Part shown: positions 26,054 through 33,827 of the stretch, in pieces
Position numbering within the stretch: position 1 is the first letter of the stretch
Layout: the number at the start of each line of letters is the position of its first letter
DNA from: Bacteroidales bacterium Phil6
GTDB taxonomy: Bacteria; Bacteroidota; Bacteroidia; Bacteroidales; F082
Assembly (NCBI GenBank): GCA_002633315.1
Contig: NWBN01000024.1
Coordinates: forward strand, 1 to 49,349
Length of the DNA: 49,349 nt
Direction: 5' to 3'
Translations under genes and position numbers: made by a program
The notes under the pieces: model-generated
What the model was told of the DNA's origin: nothing
The model's database searches: none
Seen by the model: only the letters and a program-made list of their open reading frames with translations

Positions 26054-27274
26054 TTATTTTAATGATTTGATAACTAAAGCACTGTTTGTGCCTCCAAAGC
26101 CGAAAGAATTGGATAAATATGTATTAATTTCTTTTTTCACAGTAACAGGTGTGATATTCAACAGTCTGGAATATTCATCTCCTTCTTCGAAGTTTATGTT
26201 GGGTGCAACAAAAGAATGTTGCATCATGAGTGTGGAATAAACTATTTCACTGGCACCTGCCATCCAACATTCATGTCCTGTCATGGATTTTGTGGAAGTA
26301 ATTAATGTCTTTGGTTCTGCGAACAATTTTGCCAATGCCATTGCCTCGAAGAAGTCTCCCTGTGGAGTAGATGTAGCGTGGGCATTCACATAATCTATAT
26401 CTTTTGGTGTCACTTCAGCTTCTGTCATGGCTTTTAATATGGCACGGTAACAACCTTCGTCGCTCGGCTGAGAGATATTGCCCCCGTTTGAAGAAAATCC
26501 GTAACCGGCAATTTCGGCATATATCCCGGCTCCTCGTGCCACGGCATGGTCATAATCTTCTATTATGAGTGTTGCAGCACCTCCGGAGGGTACAAGTCCG
26601 TCTCTGTTTTTGTCAAAAGGACGTGATGCCCTTGCAGGGTCATCGGTTCTTGTGGAAAAAGCACTGATGCCATCGAAACTGCCCATGGAGAGATAATTGG
26701 TTTCTTGTGCACCTCCACATATTATCATGTCTTGTAAACCATTGCGTATCAATAAAGTTCCTATCCCAATGGCATGAGAGCCGCTCGCACAGGCAGCACT
26801 GATAGTCATGTTGACACCACGAAGTTTGAATATTGTGGATAGATTCATTGTAACGGTAGAGTTCATGGACTGAAATATGGCAGATGAACCTATCAGAGTA
26901 GTATCTTTTTTCTCTTTTGCTACTTCGTGAGAATGTATAACAGCCTCAGCCGATGAGTCATTGCCGAACAATATTCCGACTTCGTTATTTTCAAAATATT
27001 GTTCATCGATGCCTGCATCTGCTATGGCTTCTTTAGTTGACATGTAGGCATATTCTCCCTCTTCGGCAAGATACATGCGCAGTTTTCTGTCCAAAAGACC
27101 TTTCAATTGAGGCTTTTCTACTATTCCCGTAAGTGGAGACCTGTATCCGTATTCTATTCTTTTAGGGTCAATACCTATTCCAGACCTGCCTTCTTTCAAA
27201 GATTGCAAAACCTCTTCCTTGTTCTTTCCCAAACAAGAGTAAATACCCATTCCTGTTATTACTACTCTTCTCAT
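26054..27274 (-). CDS. 3-oxoacyl-ACP synthase (FabB/FabF-like), active
   Basis: 406 residues from the ATG at 27274 (MRRVVITGMG); the reading two codons earlier uses TTG inside the previous stop and is less likely. Catalytic Cys162 sits in SAACASGSHA, the first His in NAHATSTPQGD, the second in TGHECWMAGASE, and the C-terminal loop is SNSFGFGGTNS. This is a FabB-like full-length ketosynthase that in type II aryl-polyene systems condenses the activated aryl starter or the growing chain with malonyl-ACP. Two bases follow the ketoreductase stop. Together with the neighbouring KR, ACP and HAL genes it forms the proximal biosynthetic core. Confidence 0.93.
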   Translation of the reverse strand: MRRVVITGMGIYSCLGKNKEEVLQSLKEGRSGIGIDPKRIEYGYRSPLTGIVEKPQLKGLLDRKLRMYLAEEGEYAYMSTKEAIADAGIDEQYFENNEVGILFGNDSSAEAVIHSHEVAKEKKDTTLIGSSAIFQSMNSTVTMNLSTIFKLRGVNMTISAACASGSHAIGIGTLLIRNGLQDMIICGGAQETNYLSMGSFDGISAFSTRTDDPARASRPFDKNRDGLVPSGGAATLIIEDYDHAVARGAGIYAEIAGYGFSSNGGNISQPSDEGCYRAILKAMTEAEVTPKDIDYVNAHATSTPQGDFFEAMALAKLFAEPKTLITSTKSMTGHECWMAGASEIVYSTLMMQHSFVAPNINFEEGDEYSRLLNITPVTVKKEINTYLSNSFGFGGTNSALVIKSLK

Positions 27275-27276
27275 AA

Positions 27277-28005
27277 TCAAGTATATAATCCTCCGTTAAC
27301 TGATATTACCTCACCATTTATGTACGATGCTTTTTCTGAAGCAAGGAATGACACAACGGCAGCTACTTCTTCAGGTTTGCCAAAACGTCCTGTCGGTATC
27401 ATGGATTTCAAACTGTCTTCGTCGAGGTCTTTTGTCATATCTGTGGCAATGAATCCGGGAGCCACGGCGTTGACTGTCACTTTACGTATTGCTACTTCCT
27501 GGGCAAGTGCTTTGGTGGCACCGATGAGAGCCGCTTTTGCTGCGGAATAATTGGTTTGTCCGGGCAATCCTTTTAGTCCTGACAACGAAGCAATGTTGAT
27601 GATTCTACCATAACGTTTTGTCATCATGTATTTTACTATATGGCGCGTCACATTATAGAATCCTCCTATGTTTGTTTCCATTACTTTGTCCCATTGGTTT
27701 TTGTCCATAAATACAAGGACAGAGTCCATACGTATGCCGGCGTTGTTGACAAGGACAGAGATATAATCGTCTTTATGACTGTCTTGCCATTGTGTGATGG
27801 CATTTTCTGTTGCTTGGTCATCAGCAACATCGAAAGGGAGGAGCTCGGCTTGCCCGCCATTTGCTTCTATTTCCTTCTTTACTGTCTCAGCAGCTTCTCG
27901 GCTGTTGTTGTAATTTATAATTACGAAAAAGCCATCGTCTGCAAGGGCTTTGCATATAGCACTGCCTATGCCTCTCGAACCGCCTGTCACTAATGCATAT
28001 CTCAT
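27277..28005 (-). CDS. 3-oxoacyl-ACP reductase (FabG-like SDR)
   Basis: 242 residues, classical short-chain dehydrogenase. The cofactor site reads VTGGSRGIGSAI, then NNAG, and the catalytic set is Ser in NIASLSG with YSAAK (Tyr and Lys). The C-terminus has the FabG type end SYINGEVISVNGG. It should reduce 3-oxoacyl-ACP with NADPH in each elongation cycle; the two dehydratases then form the double bond. No enoyl reductase is present in the cluster, as expected for a conjugated polyene. Its start overlaps the ammonia-lyase stop by four bases. Confidence 0.94.
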   Translation of the reverse strand: MRYALVTGGSRGIGSAICKALADDGFFVIINYNNSREAAETVKKEIEANGGQAELLPFDVADDQATENAITQWQDSHKDDYISVLVNNAGIRMDSVLVFMDKNQWDKVMETNIGGFYNVTRHIVKYMMTKRYGRIINIASLSGLKGLPGQTNYSAAKAALIGATKALAQEVAIRKVTVNAVAPGFIATDMTKDLDEDSLKSMIPTGRFGKPEEVAAVVSFLASEKASYINGEVISVNGGLYT

Positions 28006-29534
28006 TGTTTGTTGGTTTTAAGGTATTCAATGACTTTTTCAATTTCTTCGTACTTGGGAGTATCCTCAACAAACAGAGGAACTATATTTCTCAGATCTTC
28101 ATAAAGTTTCCTTGTGGCAGACGACATGGCGTTTTGTATCTTTAAACAGTCCACAGCCTGTATTATGGTAATGAAATGTATGGCGAGTACCTGAAAACTG
28201 TTTTCTATGACTTTGCCTGCAAGTAAGGCCGAATTTGTGCCCATGCTTACAATGTCCTGATTATCATTGTTATTTGGTATGGAATGTATGGAATTGGGCA
28301 TAGACAATGTCTGACATTCTGCTGTTGTTGAAGTAGCAGTGAATTGACAAGCCTGAACTCCATAGTTAAGACCTAATGTTCCCATATTGACAAAAGGAGG
28401 CAATATTTCGTTGATGCGGTCATGGCATAAATAATTCAACTGTCGTTCTGCCAACATTGTCAATTTAGTGATGCCGGTTTTCAATTTATCCATTTCGTAT
28501 GAGATATAATCGCCGTGGAAGTTGCCGCCATGATATACGTTGTTGGTTCTGTAATCCACAATAGGGTTGTCACAGGCAGAAGAAAACTCTTTTTCAGTGA
28601 CATCTATGGCATGTTGAATCTCTTCGTATATAGGACCTAACACCTGAGGTACACAACGCAATGAGTAATAAGGCTGCACTTTGTGGTGGAAAGTCTTTTC
28701 TTCGGAATGTCCTCCGTCGTATAATGCTGTCTCTCTGTTTAAAACACAATGGCTGTCTTTCAATATCTCTTTCATCTTTTCGGCAACGATCTGTTGTCCT
28801 TCATGATGTCTTGCTCCATTGAGTTCTTTTGACATGAAGTCATCGTACGAGGATGCTATTTCGTTTATCATAGATGATGCCATTATGCTGAAGTGCATGA
28901 GGTTACGGCAATAAATCAGGTTTACAGCAGCTATTCCCGACATTACCGAGGTGCCGTTGGTGATGCACAATCCTTCCCTTACATACATTTGTATTGGCTG
29001 TAAGTTGTTTTCTTTCAACACTTCGGCTGTAGGTCTCCATAATCCGTTATAATGTACTTCGCCTTCTCCTATGAGAGCGAGGGCAATATGTGCGAGTTGC
29101 ACGAGGTCGCCGCTTGCACCTACACTGCCATGGCATGGTATTTTGGGATATATACCTCTGTTGATAAATTCCACTATGAGTTCTGCAACGCTGAGGTGAA
29201 TGCCGGAATAACCTTGTATCAGGGTGCCAAGACGTGCTATCATGGCAGATTTTACATATTCATCGCAAAGTGGTTCTCCGGCTCCGGTGGAATGACTCCT
29301 TATAATATTGTATTGCAGTTCTTTAAGGAAACGTTCATCGACACGGTATTGTGCCATGGGACCGAATCCGGTGTTGATACCATAAATCACTTTCTCTGTA
29401 GAGAATGTCTTTAAAAACTCATAACTCTTTGTTATTCTTTCTTTTGCTTCTTTTGACAATACCAAAGTGGCATCATCATAAAGTAAGGCTTTTATATCAT
29501 CAAGAGTTATTGTCTGATTTATTGTTATATTCAT
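28002..29534 (-). CDS. Aromatic amino acid ammonia-lyase, probably tyrosine ammonia-lyase
   Basis: 510 residues, the usual length of the HAL/TAL family. The self-formed MIO cofactor comes from Ala140-Ser141-Gly142 in GSVGASGDLVQLAH. Tyr51 is in YGINTGFGP and the substrate loop holds His81 (RSHSTGAGEP). The late motif reads IPNNNDNQDIVSMGTN, the form found in tyrosine/phenylalanine enzymes, rather than NQEDHVSMG with the imidazole-contacting Glu of histidine ammonia-lyase (HutH). No urocanase or imidazolonepropionase genes are near. The expected reaction is tyrosine to p-coumarate plus ammonia, giving the aryl starter; this mirrors tyrosine ammonia-lyases of flexirubin-type clusters such as that of Flavobacterium. 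It is the first gene of the biosynthetic run, 14 bases after sppA. Confidence 0.9.
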   Translation of the reverse strand: MNITINQTITLDDIKALLYDDATLVLSKEAKERITKSYEFLKTFSTEKVIYGINTGFGPMAQYRVDERFLKELQYNIIRSHSTGAGEPLCDEYVKSAMIARLGTLIQGYSGIHLSVAELIVEFINRGIYPKIPCHGSVGASGDLVQLAHIALALIGEGEVHYNGLWRPTAEVLKENNLQPIQMYVREGLCITNGTSVMSGIAAVNLIYCRNLMHFSIMASSMINEIASSYDDFMSKELNGARHHEGQQIVAEKMKEILKDSHCVLNRETALYDGGHSEEKTFHHKVQPYYSLRCVPQVLGPIYEEIQHAIDVTEKEFSSACDNPIVDYRTNNVYHGGNFHGDYISYEMDKLKTGITKLTMLAERQLNYLCHDRINEILPPFVNMGTLGLNYGVQACQFTATSTTAECQTLSMPNSIHSIPNNNDNQDIVSMGTNSALLAGKVIENSFQVLAIHFITIIQAVDCLKIQNAMSSATRKLYEDLRNIVPLFVEDTPKYEEIEKVIEYLKTNKQ

Positions 29535-29548
29535 AATCGTATTGTTGT

Positions 29549-31345
29549 CTATTCTATATGGAAGTTAAATGGCATGAGTGCATAAATGCCGCTTAATCTG
29601 CTGAATTTTCCGATGCTTTCCAAATATGGATATGTCTCACCCAAAGTGGTTTTCATTAATTCTTTGGTATATTTTTCCTGGTATGGAGAATTTAACATCA
29701 GTTCTTCATACAGAGACTTTGTCTTTGGATATTCTTTTATTGAATATGAGTCTGTTATATTTGCTTTATCGGCAGCGTAGGCTATAGCCTCTTCTATGCC
29801 GCCTATTTCATCGACAAGACCTAATTCTTTGGCATCAATACCGCTCCACACTCTTCCTTGTCCTATGCTGTCAACGAAACTTTTTCTCAGTTTGCGTGAA
29901 TCTGCCACCAAGGTGGTAAACTTGTCGTATGTCTTGCCGACACTTTGCTGTAGCATTTCTTTTTGATAAGGTGTCAAAGGCTGTGTCACAGTGCCGAAGT
30001 CGGAGTTCTCGTTTGTCTTGACGACATCAAAAGTGATGCCTATTTTGTCGTTGAACAGACCTTCCAAATTAGGTATCATGGCGAATACTCCAATAGAACC
30101 TGTCAGTGTCGTGGCGTCAGCGAAAATATAGTCCGAATCTGCCGAGATCCAGTAACCGCCTGATGCTGCATAATTGCCCATTGACACTATGAACGGTTTG
30201 GCGTTGGAGGCGAGTTCTACTTCTCGACGTATCACTTCAGAAGCAAGAGCACTGCCTCCTGGAGAGTTGACACGCATTACTATGGCCTTGACATTTTTGT
30301 CTTCTCTGGCTTCACGTATGGCCTTTGATAGGGTGATGGAGCCTATAGTGCTTTCATCTCCTTCTCCGTCTATTATAGAACCGGAAGCATAAACAATGGC
30401 TATCTTGTCGGATGACGTTTTCGTCTTTGGCCTGGAACTTGCGTATTGTTGATTGAATATCAGATTGATATCGTCATCAGCCGCAGAACCTGTCAGTTTG
30501 TGCAGTTCGTCTATGATTTGGTCTCTGTATAATAATCCGTCAACAAAATTATTGTTATACGCTGTCTCATCATCAAATACGAGTGTCAGATTATCAGCAA
30601 ATTCGTTTATCTTGGTAATATCGATATTTCTTGCAACACTTATGTCTTCGGTTATTTGTCCCCACACGGAGCCGAGCAGTTTTTCGTATTGTTCACGGTT
30701 GGCTTCACTCATCTTGTCGAGAAAATAAGGTTCTACGGCACTTTTAAATTTGTTGTTTGGACCTCTGATGATTTGTGGCTCTATATCGAGTTTGTCGAAC
30801 AGATGTTTATAAAACATTATTTGTGATGCCATGCCGTGAATGTCGAGCATTCCGGAAGGGGTGAGGTAGATTTTGTCACCTGCTGTGGCAAGATAGTATG
30901 CACTTTGTGAGTAAGAGTCTGAATAGCTGATGACAAACTTACCTGATTTTCTGAATTCTATGAGTTGTTCTCTGATCTCTTGTATGTTGGCTGTCGATGT
31001 CATCATTGTCGATGTTTCAATGAAAATGCCGCTGATATTGGGATCAGTTGCAGCAGCCTTTATGTTATTTAAAATGTCGTTCATACCGGCTCTGTCACTG
31101 TTGCTGATATTGACATTGCTTAAACTTAATTCTAAATTAAATCCCAAGTCATTTTTGTTGGTGCGTTCAGGTATATCGTAACTTAAATCCATGTACAATA
31201 CCGATTTTGGTTTTATTTTCATGGTATTGCTTGCAGCATTGGATACTGCTGACCCGATTAACGATATTATTACTATCGTTACGACTATCAACATTAGGGC
31301 AGATCCCAAACATGATGCGAATAAAAACTTAAAAAACTGTTTCAT
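29549..31345 (-). CDS. sppA: Signal peptide peptidase SppA (67K type)
   Basis: 598 residues from the ATG at 31345 (MKQFFKFLFASCLG); the long upstream extension lies across the promoter and is rejected. One N-terminal membrane helix (ALMLIVVTIVIISLIG) anchors it facing the periplasm. The double-domain S49 layout is visible: N-terminal half with an ISYSDSYSQSAYYLATAGDKIYL segment (the lysine-bearing/strand half), C-terminal half with MRVNSPGGSALASEVI and the nucleophile serine in NYAASGGYWISADSDYI. It cleaves leftover signal peptides in the membrane. It is read in the same direction as the pigment cluster and only 14 bases separate its stop from the ammonia-lyase start, so its promoter may also drive the cluster. 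Confidence 0.93.
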   Translation of the reverse strand: MKQFFKFLFASCLGSALMLIVVTIVIISLIGSAVSNAASNTMKIKPKSVLYMDLSYDIPERTNKNDLGFNLELSLSNVNISNSDRAGMNDILNNIKAAATDPNISGIFIETSTMMTSTANIQEIREQLIEFRKSGKFVISYSDSYSQSAYYLATAGDKIYLTPSGMLDIHGMASQIMFYKHLFDKLDIEPQIIRGPNNKFKSAVEPYFLDKMSEANREQYEKLLGSVWGQITEDISVARNIDITKINEFADNLTLVFDDETAYNNNFVDGLLYRDQIIDELHKLTGSAADDDINLIFNQQYASSRPKTKTSSDKIAIVYASGSIIDGEGDESTIGSITLSKAIREAREDKNVKAIVMRVNSPGGSALASEVIRREVELASNAKPFIVSMGNYAASGGYWISADSDYIFADATTLTGSIGVFAMIPNLEGLFNDKIGITFDVVKTNENSDFGTVTQPLTPYQKEMLQQSVGKTYDKFTTLVADSRKLRKSFVDSIGQGRVWSGIDAKELGLVDEIGGIEEAIAYAADKANITDSYSIKEYPKTKSLYEELMLNSPYQEKYTKELMKTTLGETYPYLESIGKFSRLSGIYALMPFNFHIE

Positions 31346-31383
31346 TTCTATAATTTTATGGTTACAATTCAAATTTACAACTG

Positions 31384-31414
31384 CAAAGATATGTCTTATT
31401 ACATTATTTTCCAA
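31384..31414 (-). promoter_or_regulatory. Promoter of sppA, possibly of the pigment cluster
   Basis: Minus strand TTG at 31414-31412, 20 bases, then TATCTTTG at 31391-31384 followed by C. Both elements and spacing match the Bacteroidota pattern. It lies about 39 bases before the sppA ATG at 31345. No other promoter or terminator is visible between sppA and the ammonia-lyase gene. Confidence 0.75.
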
Positions 31415-31752
31415 CTGAAAGAGGAAAAATGATGTAGTAAATGAGAAAAATTTATAAAGCCTTAGCAATAATAAGAAATGTAACAAATCTTAAACATTAG
31501 ATTGTAATATCTGACATTTTTTGATGTCATAAATATGTTTATTGATGTTTACAATGATATTATCATCATGCTATTGTCCTATAGTGGAATTTATGTATAT
31601 TTATATAAGATATCATGATTCAGAGATATGATGATGCTCTTAAACCTCTAATATTTGAGACGTTCTTTTTAAATGGGGGAGATATGTTTTTAATATTTAT
31701 TTAATCTGTTTTTTAAATAAGGTTTGATGATTTTAGATTATTTTTTTACGTA
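31415..31752. other. AT-rich gap between M23 peptidase and sppA promoter
   Basis: About 340 bases without a gene. It holds a weak 6-bp hairpin (TGACAT / ATGTCA, 31512-31529) and several A/T runs, none strong enough to call a terminator. I see no small ORF with a convincing start. Confidence 0.5.
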
Positions 31753-33009
31753 TTAATCATCAGAATATGTGTCGTTGCCATTTATTGACGGTTCTGTTGT
31801 GATGTTGTCGAAAATACTGTCCATTCTGGCTTTCACTATCTTGAATTCATCCATATATTCTTTTTTGACTGGTTCAGCGGCCGGGGACTTGAATTTCAGA
31901 GGGTTGATATATTTGCCGTTTTTTATCATCCTATAGTCCAAATGCGGACCTGTTGACAGACCTGTACTGCCGACATAACCTATCACCTGACCTTGTTTTA
32001 CCCGTGTTCCTTTGTTGATTCCTTTGGCAAAACTGTTGAGGTGCATATATACTGTTGTATATGTGCTGTTGTGTCTTATTTTAAGGTAATTGCCTCCTCC
32101 GTTTTTCTGATATCCTTTTTCTATCACTGTGCCGTCGGCTACAGATTGCACCGGTGTTCCTGTGGGAGCTGCATAATCGACTCCATGATGAGGACGAACT
32201 ATCTTGGTGACGGGATGACGTCTTGCTTCGGAGAAAGTGGAACTTATCCTTCTGTAATTCAGTGGTGCTTTCAGAAATGTCTTACGAAGGTTTTCTCCGT
32301 CAGTGTCATAATAGTCTTCATCATCATCATGACAGAAAAGATATGCGTAATATTCAACATTATTGTTGCTTAGATATGCAGCGAGTATTTTCCCCGTTTC
32401 TGTTATTCCTCCTTCTATATGTCTTTTTTCGTAAATGACTTTGTATTCATCGCCGGGTTGGATACCGAAAAAATCTATTGTCCACGCATAAATGTCGGAT
32501 AACATCATTGTAAGATTGGGGTCTGCACCTTCTTCGGCAATTGCATTCCACAATGATGATGTTATCACATTTCCGGATGTCTCTATCGTAGTGGTTATTT
32601 GTTTCTGATCCCGCCATGCCTGCAGGCTGTCAGTGAGGCAGAATACTACAAAATCGGTCTTGTTGATTTCATAAATCCAATATTTTGCTTGCGGAATGCT
32701 GTCTCGTGTCATCATAAAGGCATATTTGTTGCCTCTTTTTATCTTTCTTACATCGAAAATATTTTTTCTGTGACGTGCGATATAATCTATAACATTGTAT
32801 GATATGTCTTTATCCAACAAAATGTTGGATAAGAACTCATTTTTTCTAACAACGCCAAATTCTACATCCAATGAATCTATACATATACCATACATATATT
32901 GTGGTTCTATGACTTCTGTCTTCTCTTCGGCATTATTTTTGACTTTATCGTCATTAGAGCATGATATAAATAATAATGTGACAAAAAATAAACAGAAAAA
33001 ATGTTTCAT
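31753..33009 (-). CDS. M23 (LytM) peptidase lipoprotein
   Basis: 418 residues. The lipoprotein signal ends LFISC (Cys17), so the protein is anchored in an envelope membrane. The middle part (about 90-270) is an uncharacterised domain found before M23 domains in this phylum. The C-terminal LytM domain keeps the zinc ligands and catalytic His: H-x3-D in PHHGVDYAAPTG, YMHLNSF, and GPHLDYRM. It should cut peptide cross-links in peptidoglycan during growth or division. Its own transcription unit, same direction as sppA. Confidence 0.92.
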   Translation of the reverse strand: MKHFFCLFFVTLLFISCSNDDKVKNNAEEKTEVIEPQYMYGICIDSLDVEFGVVRKNEFLSNILLDKDISYNVIDYIARHRKNIFDVRKIKRGNKYAFMMTRDSIPQAKYWIYEINKTDFVVFCLTDSLQAWRDQKQITTTIETSGNVITSSLWNAIAEEGADPNLTMMLSDIYAWTIDFFGIQPGDEYKVIYEKRHIEGGITETGKILAAYLSNNNVEYYAYLFCHDDDEDYYDTDGENLRKTFLKAPLNYRRISSTFSEARRHPVTKIVRPHHGVDYAAPTGTPVQSVADGTVIEKGYQKNGGGNYLKIRHNSTYTTVYMHLNSFAKGINKGTRVKQGQVIGYVGSTGLSTGPHLDYRMIKNGKYINPLKFKSPAAEPVKKEYMDEFKIVKARMDSIFDNITTEPSINGNDTYSDD

Positions 33010-33183
33010 TGGTGTAATTAGACTTTGTTATGTAAAATAAAAAATAATCCTGTTGACGGGATTCATAAAAGATATGTATCAATAGCGGAATTTCGAGTTG
33101 CCATAAATTCTCGGGTTGGATGGTACAGACATGTTTGTTTGTGAATTTCAATGTTATGTTTTTTTGCATATTTTACATATCTT

Positions 33184-33218
33184 AAAGAGGTGTCAATTTT
33201 TATGATTGACACCTCTTT
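33184..33218 (-). terminator. Terminator after iorB
   Basis: Perfect 14-bp inverted repeat (AAAGAGGTGTCAAT / ATTGACACCTCTTT) with a 7-base loop, 11 bases past the iorB stop. On the minus strand the stem runs into a short T stretch. Confidence 0.8.
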
Positions 33219-33229
33219 GAAAGATAAAA

Positions 33230-33805
33230 CTATCTTTGCATGGCTTTTTCATAGCCGGCTTTAACGGCTTTGAGGTTCAGGTCTATGACATCCTGACCCT
33301 TGTTGCCGAATTGTGCACGGATACTGTTTTCTACGGTTTCCATGTCGAGACCGAGGAAAGGCACAGCAGCGCCGAATATCACCATGTTGGCGGCTCTCAC
33401 ATTACCACATTCTTTTGCAATATTTTCAGCATCGACGACAATTGCGTTGTGTTTTTTCAACTCTGCATATATCTCGTCAATGGCAGGATAGTTGGGAATG
33501 TTGATGAAAGGTTCCGATGCCGTTATTATGACTCCGTCTTTGGCGAGCATTGGAAGATAACGCAATGCTTCCATCGGTTCTATAGAGATGATGAGGTCGG
33601 CTTTGCCTTCCGGTATAAGGTCTGATGCTATCTCTTTTGATGACAGACGGAGGTGAGACTGTACGTCTCCTCCACGTTGACTCATGCCGTGTACCTCTGC
33701 CTGTTTGAGAAACAAGTTCTTTTCAACGGCAGCAATACCTATACATGAGGCTATACTGAGAATCCCCTGTCCTCCGACACCTGCCAAAATAATATCTTTT
33801 TTCAT
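33230..33805 (-). CDS. iorB: Indolepyruvate ferredoxin oxidoreductase, beta subunit
   Basis: 191 residues, the gamma-like domain of 2-oxoacid:ferredoxin oxidoreductases. Opening GVGGQGILSIASCIG is the conserved glycine-rich loop. Next EVHGMSQRGGDVQSHLR, the segment typical of IorB. It works with the alpha subunit encoded 22 bases upstream to turn aryl pyruvates (from Trp, Phe, Tyr) into aryl-acetyl-CoA, reducing ferredoxin. The reverse reaction is possible under reducing conditions. Confidence 0.94.
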   Translation of the reverse strand: MKKDIILAGVGGQGILSIASCIGIAAVEKNLFLKQAEVHGMSQRGGDVQSHLRLSSKEIASDLIPEGKADLIISIEPMEALRYLPMLAKDGVIITASEPFINIPNYPAIDEIYAELKKHNAIVVDAENIAKECGNVRAANMVIFGAAVPFLGLDMETVENSIRAQFGNKGQDVIDLNLKAVKAGYEKAMQR

Positions 33806-33827
33806 GACTTTTCTGTATTATGTTATA

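Noticed and set aside
10874..27280. Carotenoid pathway or ordinary fatty-acid synthesis cluster
   Set aside because: No phytoene synthase, cyclase or enoyl reductase; the ketosynthase, LolA, MMPL, ammonia-lyase set fits aryl polyenes better.
28002..29534. Histidine ammonia-lyase of histidine degradation (HutH)
   Set aside because: Lacks the NQEDH motif, no hut genes nearby, and sits at the head of a polyene-type cluster.
31346..31486. Longer SppA start
   Set aside because: The extension crosses the TTG-N20-TATCTTTG promoter and adds unlikely residues before the signal anchor.
33231..33238. Plus-strand TATCTTTG promoter box
   Set aside because: It lies at the end of iorB on the other strand with no plus-strand gene downstream; chance match.
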